Assembly: GCA_937873135.1 (NCBI GenBank)
Contig: CALMVQ010000283.1
Coordinates: 1 to 48,269 of the forward strand
Length of the DNA stretch: 48,269 nt
Reading direction: 5' to 3'
Source: an uncultured Scytonema sp.
Lineage (GTDB): Bacteria > Cyanobacteriota > Cyanobacteriia > Cyanobacteriales > Nostocaceae
A program made the translations under genes and the position numbers. Below, one piece after another: positions 1 through 8,921 of this stretch; positions within the stretch are counted from its first letter, which is position 1, and each line of letters opens with the position of its first letter. Below the pieces are notes generated by a model. That model saw only the letters and a list, made by a program, of their open reading frames with translations, was not told the origin of the DNA and did no database searches.

Positions 1-166
1 TCGCGAGATAGCATCGCGAATAATGTGTTTCTGCCAAATTGGGATGCTCCCTTTTTAATGCCGCTTTATGACAGTTGACTTCTTTTAATGGTTTTTTACA
101 TTTAGATTTATAATATTGAAATTCCCGCGCATTCATTCCCCTGTAAGCTCTCCCCTTCTCACAAAA
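1..166. other. Window edge, non-coding
   Basis: AT-rich sequence downstream of the polA stop codon. I see no ORF, clear terminator or repeat here; a gene outside the window could extend a regulatory region into it. Confidence 0.4.
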
Positions 167-3070
167 CTACTTTGTCTCCATCCAATTGTCACCAGCACGC
201 ACATCGACAACTAAAGGTACACTTAACGATACTGCACCTTCCATTGCGGACTTAATTTGCGGTTGTAATTCTTCCCATTCATGTAGGGGAACTTCAAATA
301 CCAATTCATCATGAACTTGTAACAACATGTGGGCTTGGTAATTCTGCAAAACCTCACGTAGTTTTACCATGGCAATTTTGATAATATCAGCACTGGAACC
401 TTGAATTGGTGCATTGGCAGCAGCACGGAGTAACCCAGCATCGTAAACACCTAAATTCTTAAGTTTGCTGACGTCAATAGATTCTGGTTTGTTACCTTTA
501 AAACTGCGTAGGGTATTACTGGTAAAATCAAAATATCGACGACGTCCCAAAATCGTTTCAACATAACCTTGGGAGATGGCTTGTTTCTTCACCCCTGCCA
601 AATATGTAAAAACTTGAGAATAACGTTCATTAAATCGCTTAATAAACTCGTTAGCGCTAACTTTATCTATCCCAGTGGAACGTGAAAATCTCAGAGAACC
701 CATCCCATAAATCACGCCAAAGTTGATAGTTTTTGCTAACCGCCGTTCGTCTGATGTTACATCTTCTTTCTCAAAAATCAGCCGTGCCGTTACAGTGTGA
801 ATATCCTCATTTTGCCGATAAGCTTCAACCAAAATTGGCTCTTGACTCAGGTGAGCTAAAATCCGCAACTCAATTTGTGAGTAATCAGCAGCTACTAATA
901 ACCAGCCAGGTTCTGGCAAAAAAGCTTTCCTAATTTTACGACTAAAAACAGTCCGAATGGGGATATTTTGTAAGTTCGGATTGGAAGAAGATAACCTGCC
1001 AGTCGATGTCGCCGCTTGATTAAAATCCGTATGGACGCGCTGTGTGTCTTTCCGCACTAATTTTGGTAGTGCATCCACATAAGTTGACTTCAGTTTAGAC
1101 AGAGTACGATACTCAAGTATGGCATCAACAATACCGATTTCATCAACTTCTTGCAGCCTTTCTAGTGTTGCAGCATCTGTAGAATAACCAGTTTGTATTT
1201 TCCGAGAATACTTAGTGCTTAACCCTAACTTTTCAAATAATATCTGGCTCAACTGTTTGGGAGATCCCAAGTTGAATTTTTCTTCAGCAAGATCATAAAC
1301 TTGTTGTTCAAACTTGGCTAAATCTATTTCTAACTGTTGGGAAATTTCTTTCAAGTAAGCTGTATCTATCCGAATTCCCCGGTATTCCATTTCCGCTAAC
1401 ACTGGTTCCAAAGGCTGTTCCACTTCTACAAGAAGTTTATCCAAAGCTGGAATTTTTTCCAGTTGCTCGCGTAGTTTTGAGACAAGTTGAAATGTGACAT
1501 GCACATCCATTCCGCAGTAATCTGCTACGCTGGAAATATCTACATCAGCTATAGTTTTGCCATTGGGAACTAAGTCAGTATAACTTTTTGCGGTCAAACC
1601 CAAGTAACGCCGAGCTAAGTCACCTAGATTATGAATTCCATCTGGATTTAAAACGTAACTTGCCAGCATGGAGTCAAATACAACTCCTGCCATGGTGATT
1701 CCTTGACACCGTAGAACTAAACGGTCAAACTTAGCATTCTGTAAAGCCTTAGGATAATCAGTACTTTCTAAAATTGGACGCAGTGCTTCCAAGGCAACGT
1801 CCAAACTCAAATTCTTCCCATCTTTATGCCCGAGAGGTATATACGCAACTTCATCTGGTTGGCTTCCCCAACAGCAGCCAATTCCCACTAAAGTTGCATC
1901 CCGTGGTTCTAAATCGCTCGTTTCCGTGTCCCAAGCAACTGGTGTTTCTGTGCTGGTAAATTGTTGGAGATGCTTCACCAATTCGATGAGTTTGGCTTCT
2001 GTATCAACGATCTGTGGTGTAATCACAGAAACAGGTTGCTGTTGTGCTGTATCTGTCTCATCAGCACTGAAAAACCACAAATCACTATCTTCGTTTATCG
2101 GGGGTAGGGAGTCGTTTGTTGCCTCAACTGTACTACCACCAAACTGTTGTTGAAGTTCGTTAATTTTATCGAGGAAAGACTTGAATTCTAAATTTTCTAA
2201 AATAGGAATGAGGTGATCTGTGTCGAAGCCTTTTAAAATACAGTCTTCTAAATCAACTTCTAGGGGGACATCAAGAACAATACTTGCCAAATAGCGAGAT
2301 TTTTCAGCGTCTTCTTTCCCTGCTTCTAATTTTTTCTGAACTGCACCTTTGATTTCGCTCAAAGAGGAGTAAATCTTATCAAGGGAACCGTAGGTATTCA
2401 GCAACTGTACTGCTGTTTTTTCCCCAATTCCCCTCACGCCAGGAATATTATCTGATTTGTCGCCGCAAAGGGCTTTAAAATCTACGACTTGGGAGGGGAA
2501 AACGCCTAGTTTTTGTTTGACTTGTTCTGGACCAAATTCAGTTATGCTATTTGTCGCACGCTTCAGTGCATCTGGACTAAAGTACAATACGCTAATTTCT
2601 TTTTTAGTATCGATCAGTTGGAACAAATCGCGATCGCCTGTCAGGACTTTGACTTTATAATTAGCAGCCGTCGCTTTTTGTGCTAAGGTTCCCAAGACAT
2701 CATCTGCTTCGTAACGTGGAGCGGTGACAATTTTCAGATTAAACGCATCAAGCATCTCTTGGAGATTTTTCAAATCGGGAATGAAATCCTCTGGTGTTCC
2801 CGGACGATCTGCTTTATAAGTATCGTCTGCTTCATGGCGGAAAGTTGGTAAGCCCAAATCAAAAGCGATCGCCATTGCTTGAGGTTTCTCGGTTGTCATC
2901 ACCTCCAGCAGAGACTTGAGAAAACCAAAACACACACTCGTGGGAATCCCCGTTTTTGTCCGCAATCCACCGCTACGACCGACAAAAGCAAAGTACGAAC
3001 GAAAGGCTAGGGAGTGTCCATCTACTAGAATGAACGTGGGGTGTGTTGTTGTTAATGAATCGGAAGCCAA
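167..3070 (-). CDS. polA: DNA polymerase I
   Basis: DNA polymerase I of 967 residues, which fills gaps and removes RNA primers in replication and repair. The N-terminal 5'-3' exonuclease (FEN) domain covers about residues 10-300 (FILVDGHS, GDRDLFQL, LCGDKSDNIPGVRGIG). A 3'-5' exonuclease domain follows; DTETS, NAKFDR and YCGMD keep its acidic metal ligands, so proofreading is probably intact, unlike in Taq-type enzymes. The polymerase domain shows motif A (DYSQIELRILAHLS), motif B (RRLAKTINFGVIYG) and motif C (QVHDELVFEVP). The length fits the bacterial family. The start is a TTG, because an in-frame TAG lies a few codons upstream and no ATG or GTG precedes the FEN core. It stands alone on its strand. 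Very secure. Confidence 0.97.
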   Translation of the reverse strand: MASDSLTTTHPTFILVDGHSLAFRSYFAFVGRSGGLRTKTGIPTSVCFGFLKSLLEVMTTEKPQAMAIAFDLGLPTFRHEADDTYKADRPGTPEDFIPDLKNLQEMLDAFNLKIVTAPRYEADDVLGTLAQKATAANYKVKVLTGDRDLFQLIDTKKEISVLYFSPDALKRATNSITEFGPEQVKQKLGVFPSQVVDFKALCGDKSDNIPGVRGIGEKTAVQLLNTYGSLDKIYSSLSEIKGAVQKKLEAGKEDAEKSRYLASIVLDVPLEVDLEDCILKGFDTDHLIPILENLEFKSFLDKINELQQQFGGSTVEATNDSLPPINEDSDLWFFSADETDTAQQQPVSVITPQIVDTEAKLIELVKHLQQFTSTETPVAWDTETSDLEPRDATLVGIGCCWGSQPDEVAYIPLGHKDGKNLSLDVALEALRPILESTDYPKALQNAKFDRLVLRCQGITMAGVVFDSMLASYVLNPDGIHNLGDLARRYLGLTAKSYTDLVPNGKTIADVDISSVADYCGMDVHVTFQLVSKLREQLEKIPALDKLLVEVEQPLEPVLAEMEYRGIRIDTAYLKEISQQLEIDLAKFEQQVYDLAEEKFNLGSPKQLSQILFEKLGLSTKYSRKIQTGYSTDAATLERLQEVDEIGIVDAILEYRTLSKLKSTYVDALPKLVRKDTQRVHTDFNQAATSTGRLSSSNPNLQNIPIRTVFSRKIRKAFLPEPGWLLVAADYSQIELRILAHLSQEPILVEAYRQNEDIHTVTARLIFEKEDVTSDERRLAKTINFGVIYGMGSLRFSRSTGIDKVSANEFIKRFNERYSQVFTYLAGVKKQAISQGYVETILGRRRYFDFTSNTLRSFKGNKPESIDVSKLKNLGVYDAGLLRAAANAPIQGSSADIIKIAMVKLREVLQNYQAHMLLQVHDELVFEVPLHEWEELQPQIKSAMEGAVSLSVPLVVDVRAGDNWMETK

Positions 3071-3130
3071 CTGTTTTAAAGGTTTTTTTAGGATCTAGAC
3101 TTATTTTAACGTAAGTTGCAGGTTGAACCA

Positions 3131-3161
3131 GATCCCCGACTTCTTAAAGAAGTCGGGGATC
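3131..3161. terminator. Perfect 15-bp hairpin, polA/PEP-CTERM gap
   Basis: Two 15-base arms (GATCCCCGACTTCTT and its exact complement) separated by one base. It lies 61 bases upstream of the polA start and just after the stop codon of the PEP-CTERM gene, both on the minus strand, so it most likely terminates the PEP-CTERM transcript. No long U-run follows in either direction. The same core (CCCGAC...GTCGGG) recurs as a hairpin behind phoD, so it is also a dispersed repeat. Confidence 0.6.
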
Positions 3162-3172
3162 TCAGTATTCAA

Positions 3173-4039
3173 TTACGAATTAGAAATTCCTTCGTCACTC
3201 TTCTTTTGACGACGTAGTTTCAGTATACCAACTACACCTGCGCCTAATAGAGCGATCGCACTTGTCGGTTCTGGTACAGTAGCCACCTTACCAAAGTCAA
3301 CCGCAAAAACTACGTCATTGAAGTCGCGATCAGCAATTATATCAAGGTTCCCGCCATCCGTCGAACCTTTTGGCCCGAATAAATCCTCAAACCCAACTAA
3401 AAGGTATCGATCATCTAATGAATAAGCAACTATATGATCCAATTGATCTGGGTTCTGATCTGCATTTGTGCCGTAAATGTTTTTTAATCCTGTTGTTGGA
3501 TTAGTTGCACCCGGATCGTTTGGTTGAGCGCCATTTGCTCTCAACAAGAAGTTGAGTTGTGTGCCACTGGCTATTTTACCCAAATTGACATAATCACCAA
3601 CATTTAAACTCCCATCATCAATCGGCTTCTCACAATTATTATTGTTTCCGGTTTTACAGGAGGCGTCTGTAAAAACATAGCCGTTTTGGTAATTAGAACC
3701 CTTGGTTGCTTCGTAAGCTAGCTGATCGTGATAAACGGCTCCTCCGTTAACGAACCAGACACGCACATCGTGATCATCTTTAAGTACGAGCTTACTAGGA
3801 TCTAGTTTCGTTACGTTACCTTCTGGAATAGATATTCCTTCTTTTTGCACGTAACTCTGAAAAGCCGGAATCAATGATTGGAAACCTGATGTGTCTGTCG
3901 ATCTGTTTTGAACTGGATTTACTGTTAAATTTTGCCAATCATTTGAATTTTCTAGTGAGACTGCATTGGCAGAAGATATTACTGAGAATGATCCACTTAA
4001 AGCTGTAACTATAGCAATCAGTTTTGTAAACCTTTTCAT
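3173..4039 (-). CDS. PEP-CTERM exported protein, DUF4114-type domain
   Basis: Predicted exported protein of 288 residues. A signal peptide occupies about residues 1-26 (basic start, hydrophobic stretch, SANA cleavage-like site). The C-terminus carries a PEP-CTERM sorting signal: VPEPTS, a hydrophobic helix (AIALLGAGVVGIL) and a basic tail (KLRRQKK). The preceding segment, ending in DRDFNDVVFAVDFG, resembles DUF4114 domains, which are often found in bacterial surface or extracellular-matrix proteins. PEP-CTERM proteins are typically processed by an exosortase and sent to the envelope or exopolysaccharide; no exosortase gene is in this window. The specific function is unknown. Two cysteines (SCKTGNNNNCEKP) could form a disulfide after export. 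It is transcribed alone, with 714 gene-free bases upstream. Confidence 0.85.
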   Translation of the reverse strand: MKRFTKLIAIVTALSGSFSVISSANAVSLENSNDWQNLTVNPVQNRSTDTSGFQSLIPAFQSYVQKEGISIPEGNVTKLDPSKLVLKDDHDVRVWFVNGGAVYHDQLAYEATKGSNYQNGYVFTDASCKTGNNNNCEKPIDDGSLNVGDYVNLGKIASGTQLNFLLRANGAQPNDPGATNPTTGLKNIYGTNADQNPDQLDHIVAYSLDDRYLLVGFEDLFGPKGSTDGGNLDIIADRDFNDVVFAVDFGKVATVPEPTSAIALLGAGVVGILKLRRQKKSDEGISNS

Positions 4040-4753
4040 ATCAACCCTGGAGTTTTTACCGTAAATTTATGGAATTACTGATTTCATTAGACTTCTTACA
4101 AAAGTAGGTAGTAGATCCGAGTGGAATCGGAAGATATAGAATCCTAATATCAAGCAAGAAGTCTAATGGTTATTTCTTACAAATGATTTAGGATTACTAT
4201 ACATACCTTCTACGGACTACCTTCATCCCCCCTAAGAGAGTAAAAGTTACTTTTGTCAGAAATCTTACTGATTTAGTCACTTGTTTGGAAACAAATGTTC
4301 CTTCTTATGATATACATTTAGTAACTTAAGATTTGGCTTAGTGTCTATATTTACAAATACTCTTGATGAACTCTTTATATTGCAGGCTTTCATATGCCCA
4401 AAGGGATATTTATAAATCAGGAGAAGCCTTGCTTAACATTCATTTTGAGTATTTTCTTGGAGTTAGCAGTCGTATAATCATACATAAGTAGATATGCGTA
4501 ATTATCTACAAATATATTGACCGTCATTTGTTCTTAGTCCTTTGTGCCTGACAATTCACAAATGAGAAAGAGTGACCACTAAGAGGTTGTTTGAAAAAGG
4601 TCTGCTTGAGCCTTAAGTGATACTAAGATTGCAGCTCAAGTGTGAGTCCAATCCCTAAAGTGGTTCTTCCGGTGTAGGGAAGGAGGCAACCCAAAGGGCA
4701 AAGGGCTGAGTGCTTACTTACCGAAAAGAGTGAAATAGTTTTAAGGAATATTA
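4040..4753. other. Gene-free interval between divergent genes; possible structured leader
   Basis: About 0.7 kb between the divergent PEP-CTERM and HAD genes. The left part is AT-rich and should hold the PEP-CTERM promoter. The last 165 bases before the HAD gene are less AT-rich and can pair in several places (GCTTGAGC with GCTCAAG; CCCTA with TAGGG), followed by a purine-rich stretch around GGAGGCAACCCAAAGGGC. This could be a structured 5' leader of the HAD gene, but I recognise no riboswitch class. Confidence 0.4.
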
Positions 4754-5575
4754 ATGTTTGACATTAAACTGCTAGTAGTTGATATAGATGGTACAATTTC
4801 TGGTTGTTCCAACAGCATTAGCAAACCTGTATTGCAGGCAATTGTGGCGGCGCAAGCACGGGGTATAGAGGTGGCGATCGCCACCGGTCGTATGTATCGC
4901 TCAGCGTTGCGCTTCCACCAGGAAATTAGCTCTAGCCTGCCACTAGTAGCGTATCAAGGAGCGTGGATTCAAAGCCCTATTACTCAAAACATTCATCGCC
5001 ATTTGCCTGTTTCTAGAGAAATGGTACACAAGCTGTTGGATTATTTTGAACAACCCGAACTGCGATCGCTCTTATCTGTCCACTTTTATATCAACGATCA
5101 ACTCTACGTTCGAGAGATCACACGAGAAACAGAAATTTATGCACAACGTTCTGGTATCATCCCGATTGCTGTAGGTGACTTGCGTTCCTGTTTAAAGGAT
5201 GAACCCACAAAAGTTCTCGCTTTGTGCGACGACACAGATGTTATTGATCGGTTGCTGGGGAATTTGCGCTGCCAATACACTCCCGCAGAACTATATCTCA
5301 CCACGTCTGTTGCCACCTTCTTTGAAGCGACTAATCCCTTAGCAAATAAAGGAATTGGAGTGCGTTACCTAGCCGAAGAACTGCTGGGACTGCAATCTGT
5401 TAATGTCATGACAATTGGTGATAACTTTAACGACGTAGAAATGCTCGAATATGCTGGCACCGGTGTAGCTATGGGTAACGCACCAACTCAAGTCCAAGCG
5501 ATCGCTCAATGGGTAGCTCCTAACGTAGAGCAAGACGGAGCCGCAGTAGCAATTGAAAAATTTCTGCTATCTTAA
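4754..5575 (+). CDS. Cof-type HAD-IIB family hydrolase
   Basis: HAD-superfamily phosphatase of 273 residues, type IIB (Cof/YbjI/YidA-like). HAD motif I is VDIDGT with the nucleophilic Asp, the motif II region is IATGRM, and motif IV is TIGDNFNDVEML. Lys in the DEPTKVL segment is a likely motif III lysine. Such enzymes dephosphorylate sugar phosphates, FMN/PLP-type cofactors or other small metabolites in the cytosol; the substrate cannot be read from sequence. The ATG start has an AAGGA ribosome-binding site about eight bases upstream. It is monocistronic, followed by a strong hairpin. The length is normal for the family. Confidence 0.93.
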   Translation: MFDIKLLVVDIDGTISGCSNSISKPVLQAIVAAQARGIEVAIATGRMYRSALRFHQEISSSLPLVAYQGAWIQSPITQNIHRHLPVSREMVHKLLDYFEQPELRSLLSVHFYINDQLYVREITRETEIYAQRSGIIPIAVGDLRSCLKDEPTKVLALCDDTDVIDRLLGNLRCQYTPAELYLTTSVATFFEATNPLANKGIGVRYLAEELLGLQSVNVMTIGDNFNDVEMLEYAGTGVAMGNAPTQVQAIAQWVAPNVEQDGAAVAIEKFLLS

Positions 5576-5907
5576 CAATTTAGTACTGTGTTTTATGAGA
5601 CTCAGTAACTTAGAATATTCATAAAAATCAGAAAGGATACCGACGACTGGCCGTGTTTCGTCTCGGTATCCTTGCTGGTTCGCTCCTCACACACCTGCTA
5701 ATGTACCCGAACAGCTTCAACTAGTCAATAGCCAATTCAGAAGTTTATATTAAGAATTAAGAAGCTAAATCTTGTATTCAGTATTTATAGATACCTGTGT
5801 AAGCCCGAACCACTTGCTTATTCGTGAGATCTCTCATATTTTGCCTAAAAATCATACATTGTATGATTTTTTACAGACGCATTCTTAAAGTTCTCCCAAC
5901 TCCCCAT
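5576..5907. other. Intergenic region between convergent genes
   Basis: 332 bases between the HAD gene and the convergent DALR-domain gene. It holds the hairpin at 5635-5671, a CTCCTCACAC motif at 5683-5692, and a small inverted repeat (ATCATACA then TGTATGAT) near 5851-5870 that could terminate the DALR gene. Nothing in it looks coding. Confidence 0.45.
5635..5671 (+). terminator. Hairpin downstream of the HAD gene
   Basis: Arms GGATACCGA (5635-5643) and TCGGTATCC (5663-5671) pair perfectly around a 19-base loop that can pair further (CGA with TCG). It sits 60 bases after the HAD stop codon and is followed by CTTGCTGG, not by a U-run, so termination is likely but not certain. The bases just after it include CTCCTCACAC. 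Confidence 0.5.
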
Positions 5908-6777
5908 TCACAACTCCTGAAGAGCAAAAATACCCAATTTGTCTTCAAGCAAAAATCTGAATACAGATTGAGTCGCCAAGACCAATCCCAATCTGGCTTG
6001 AGCTAGTTCAGGGTTCGTCGTTTTTACATCACCCCAAATACGACACTCAGACCAAAAGTTTTGAAAAGCTTCACTTAGGTTCAAAGCTGCTTTTTCCCAT
6101 TTACGTTCATCTGTGGAATCAGAATACTCCAAGTCTACGACTTGTATTAACTCAGCGATTAAGCGACGCGAAGCTGGGTGATGATCGCGCATTTGATCAC
6201 AGTTAAGCCAGGGAATTTGGTTGCATCCGGTTGTTGTCCAAAAGGCAGTACCAGGTTCTGGTTGCCTGAGTTTAATCAATCTCTCTTCACATGCCAGCCG
6301 CAACAGAGTGCAGCAACGAGCATGGGCGTATTGAGCAGTAAATTGGGAGGGGGACAGAGGGATAGCTCCAGATAAGGAGTTAAGGGAGGCTTGCCTTGAA
6401 GATTCCCATTCTCCTACTTCCCTAAAGACAAGATTTTGCAACCAAGTCGCCAATAACTGGTCACTTAACTCCAAATGAATCCAACCTGGAGAAACGATTT
6501 GAATATTGAAATATTTGATACATTTTGCAGATAAATGAGAGACAATGGCATTGGCGACATCTATTGAGGGACGATTCTGAGATTTTGATAGCTGTAAGGC
6601 TACACTTGAAATATATAAAACTCGATTATTATCTCTGCCTTTATATAGAGGAATATTTTCCTTTAATATGCAGTCAATGTGATTCGTTCTGGAATATGTA
6701 CTTATTGCTATCCATAAATGACCGCGAACTAACCGCTTAGTTGCTATATGTTTATATATAGGTAGTTGTTGATACAC
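5908..6777 (-). CDS. Stand-alone DALR anticodon-binding domain protein (ArgRS C-terminus-like)
   Basis: Protein of 289 residues resembling the C-terminal DALR anticodon-binding domain of arginyl-tRNA synthetase, without a synthetase catalytic core: there is no HIGH or KMSKS signature. The second half (QYAHARCCTLLRLA, RRLIAELIQVVDLEYSD, and a C-terminal stretch rich in Leu, Ala and Arg ending near LGLVLATQSVFRFLLEDKLGI) fits the helical DALR fold. Cyanobacteria often carry such a stand-alone protein in addition to argS; its role is not established. The start is GTG with GAGGAA just upstream. It is transcribed alone and divergently from the Crp/Fnr gene. The assignment to the domain is fairly secure, the function is not. 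Confidence 0.75.
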   Translation of the reverse strand: MYQQLPIYKHIATKRLVRGHLWIAISTYSRTNHIDCILKENIPLYKGRDNNRVLYISSVALQLSKSQNRPSIDVANAIVSHLSAKCIKYFNIQIVSPGWIHLELSDQLLATWLQNLVFREVGEWESSRQASLNSLSGAIPLSPSQFTAQYAHARCCTLLRLACEERLIKLRQPEPGTAFWTTTGCNQIPWLNCDQMRDHHPASRRLIAELIQVVDLEYSDSTDERKWEKAALNLSEAFQNFWSECRIWGDVKTTNPELAQARLGLVLATQSVFRFLLEDKLGIFALQEL

Positions 6778-7076
6778 ATTTCCTCGAGAGAAAAAACCAA
6801 TACTTCAGATCATTGAGATTCTGTCATCTGTCTTCGGAAATAAATTATTCTATACAGAGGAAAAATGAGAATTATGCAAATTTTTTTTGAAACAAAGTAA
6901 ATTTTACTACCATCATTGTACAGTAAGAGTATAACAAAAGAGTAGGAGTTCTTCTTTCTACCTTTTTGATGGCTGGCACTGTAAGGTGTTAAGCCTGAGT
7001 TGCCAACACAAAGACACTCCTTGCACCTTTTTACGTTACGCCGTCTTTGTCTTCAGCCAAACGCTTTTTGTTACCT

Positions 7077-7793
7077 ATGCAATCTCCATCCTCCTTTTCT
7101 GAGGCTTCACGTCCTTTTCTAACTTGGCAACGGATTCTTGATTGGGCTCAAGAACACTACCGTTGCCGCACCTTTAGCAAAGATGAACGCATTCCAGCTA
7201 GACCTGGATTGCTGTACTTGGTGCAAAGGGGTGCGATCCGTATGGTAGGAACCGCTCAAGTTAGTGCTACAGCCAGTCAGTTGACATCTCGACGCATAAA
7301 TAGAACCCCAGAAGAAGCTTTCTTAGGGTTCGTTGGTGCAGGACAGCCGTTTGAAATTGTTGCCCAATCACCATTCACACTTCAGGCTTACGCCCACGTT
7401 GATCAAACAGCAGTGTTGTGGATGTACTGGCACGATTTAGACAACTGGCCCCACTTCCGTCGCGAAGTTATGGATGCCTTTAGATATCAGCACCAGCGCA
7501 AGCTGTTATGGCTGAGTGCTTTAGGACAACGGCGCACAATTGACCGACTCTTAGGATTCCTAACATTATTAATCGAGGAATATGGAGAGCCGTCAATGAG
7601 CGACACTGACCCAGATGTTATTCGTGGCTATTGTCTACCCTTCCCTCTCACTCATGCCCAAATTGGCAGTGCGATCGGTTCGACTCGTGTCACCGTCACC
7701 CGCTTAATGGGTAAACTGCGTCAACGCGGTTTAATCTTGACTCAGGGGGATAATCTTATTTGCTTACCAGCAGAATCGATTAATAGAGGCTAA
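7077..7793 (+). CDS. Crp/Fnr family transcriptional regulator
   Basis: Transcription factor of about 238 residues with an N-terminal cyclic-nucleotide-binding-like beta-barrel (LVQRGAIRMVG, GFVGAGQPFEIV) and a C-terminal winged helix (LTHAQIGSAIGSTRVTVTRLMGKLRQRGLI) typical of Crp/Fnr regulators. I chose the ATG at 7077; the frame extends up to a TTG at 7047, which is less likely. No Fnr-type cysteine cluster is visible, and the cAMP-binding arginine/serine signature is not obvious, so the ligand is unknown. NtcA is the best known family member in cyanobacteria, but this protein diverges from it. The gene is convergent with the PstS-like gene only 22 bases away. Confidence 0.88.
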   Translation: MQSPSSFSEASRPFLTWQRILDWAQEHYRCRTFSKDERIPARPGLLYLVQRGAIRMVGTAQVSATASQLTSRRINRTPEEAFLGFVGAGQPFEIVAQSPFTLQAYAHVDQTAVLWMYWHDLDNWPHFRREVMDAFRYQHQRKLLWLSALGQRRTIDRLLGFLTLLIEEYGEPSMSDTDPDVIRGYCLPFPLTHAQIGSAIGSTRVTVTRLMGKLRQRGLILTQGDNLICLPAESINRG

Positions 7794-7815
7794 ACTTTAG
7801 CACCAATCGCAGGTG

Positions 7816-8850
7816 TCAGCGAATTTTGACAAACCCAGCCTGGGAAATCAGTTCCTGTCCCTGCTCGGTCAGGAGTAAATTGGCATAAGCCGTACCTGCA
7901 AGTTGTTCGCTTTGACCATTCTGTTTGACCACCACAAACAGATTGCGAGTAATTGGGTACTTTCCTGATTGAAAAGCTTCTATGTTCAATTTGTTTCTTT
8001 TATTACCAGAACATTCAGAGGGGAGGACAAATGGTTCTTGGTAAGGGGCGATAGACTGTCCTTGCGTCCGCCCTAAAGGCACGGGCTTGATTGAACATTG
8101 AGGAATAACCTCTGGGGCAGAAGCGTAATAGATGCCTCCAGGACTATCAGCCACTTTCTGTAGTGCTTGGGTGGTTGTGGAAACAAATTCCACTCTTGGC
8201 CCAAAAGCTTGACCACCCAAGATGTCTTGGACAAACAGTTCTACAGTACCGCCATTACTTATGCGGCGAGAAAAAGCCTTAATAGGGATCATTGGGCCAC
8301 CGATTTGGTTCCAATTTGTTGTCTTGCCAGTGTAAATCGACTGTAACTGCTCAATAGTCAATTCTGAGACATTCAGGTTCGGGTTAACTGCGACTGCCAA
8401 ACCATCAATTGCTACGGGAATTTGTTTGAGAGTGAATCCGTGTTGCTGGGCACGGCTTAATTCTTGGTCAACAACTAGTCGTGAGGATTGGGCAAACGTT
8501 AGTTGACCATCGATTAATAACTGTATTCCACTACCGGAACCAGGAGCGCTACTTAATGGTTCAACATAGTGTAGCCGAAACTCAGGTCGCGCGGCTTGGA
8601 TGATTGGGTCAGCTGTTAGTCGAATCGGTGCCCAAGAAGTACTGCCGCCATAATTGAATAATCCTGTGGGGATATTTGGCACAGAGGCAAAAACTTTGCC
8701 TCTGGGTTCTCCATTGGAATTAGTCAGATGTGAGAGAGAATCGACCGAAGACTTTCTTGTGAACCACCAAAAGCCGCCAGCTATCAATCCAACTGTTATT
8801 AATAGAGATAAAACAAGAATTGGTATTTCATTTTTTGGCGACATATTCAA
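7816..8850 (-). CDS. Membrane-anchored PstS-like substrate-binding protein (paralogue 1)
   Basis: Protein of 344 residues of the PstS phosphate-binding-protein family. An uncleaved-looking N-terminal transmembrane segment (about residues 10-32, ending WWF) is followed by a linker and a type II binding fold: FNYGGSTSWAPIR, APGSGSGIQLLIDG (the region that contacts phosphate in PstS), IYTGKTTNWNQIGG, SRRISNGGTVELF and a C-terminal GQELISQAGFVKIR. These features match PstS, but there is no lipobox or Sec cleavage site, so the domain is probably tethered to the outer face of the membrane. It is about half identical by eye to its upstream neighbour (8922-9953). No pstC, pstA or pstB is nearby, and a kinase begins the same-strand run, so sensing is as likely as transport. 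Confidence 0.87.
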   Translation of the reverse strand: MNMSPKNEIPILVLSLLITVGLIAGGFWWFTRKSSVDSLSHLTNSNGEPRGKVFASVPNIPTGLFNYGGSTSWAPIRLTADPIIQAARPEFRLHYVEPLSSAPGSGSGIQLLIDGQLTFAQSSRLVVDQELSRAQQHGFTLKQIPVAIDGLAVAVNPNLNVSELTIEQLQSIYTGKTTNWNQIGGPMIPIKAFSRRISNGGTVELFVQDILGGQAFGPRVEFVSTTTQALQKVADSPGGIYYASAPEVIPQCSIKPVPLGRTQGQSIAPYQEPFVLPSECSGNKRNKLNIEAFQSGKYPITRNLFVVVKQNGQSEQLAGTAYANLLLTEQGQELISQAGFVKIR

Positions 8851-8878
8851 GATTTTTTAATTGTTAGTAGTTGGGTGT

Positions 8879-8910
8879 TAGTAGTTAGTTGAAATACCCA
8901 CTAACTACTA
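8879..8910. repeat. Hairpin of TAGTAGTTAGT repeats between paralogues
   Basis: TAGTAGTTAGT (8879-8889) and its exact complement (8900-8910) form an 11-bp stem with a 10-base loop. Preceded by further GTTAGTAGTT copies, it belongs to the short tandem repeats typical of heterocystous cyanobacteria. It fills the 71-base gap between the two PstS-like genes and could attenuate or stabilise the transcript. Confidence 0.7.
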
Positions 8911-8921
8911 TCCAAAACCTA

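Noticed and set aside
733-2660. Plus-strand ORFs opposite polA (733-933, 1774-1959, 1926-2153, 2457-2660)
   Set aside because: Short, without protein-like features, and fully inside a well-supported polymerase gene on the other strand.
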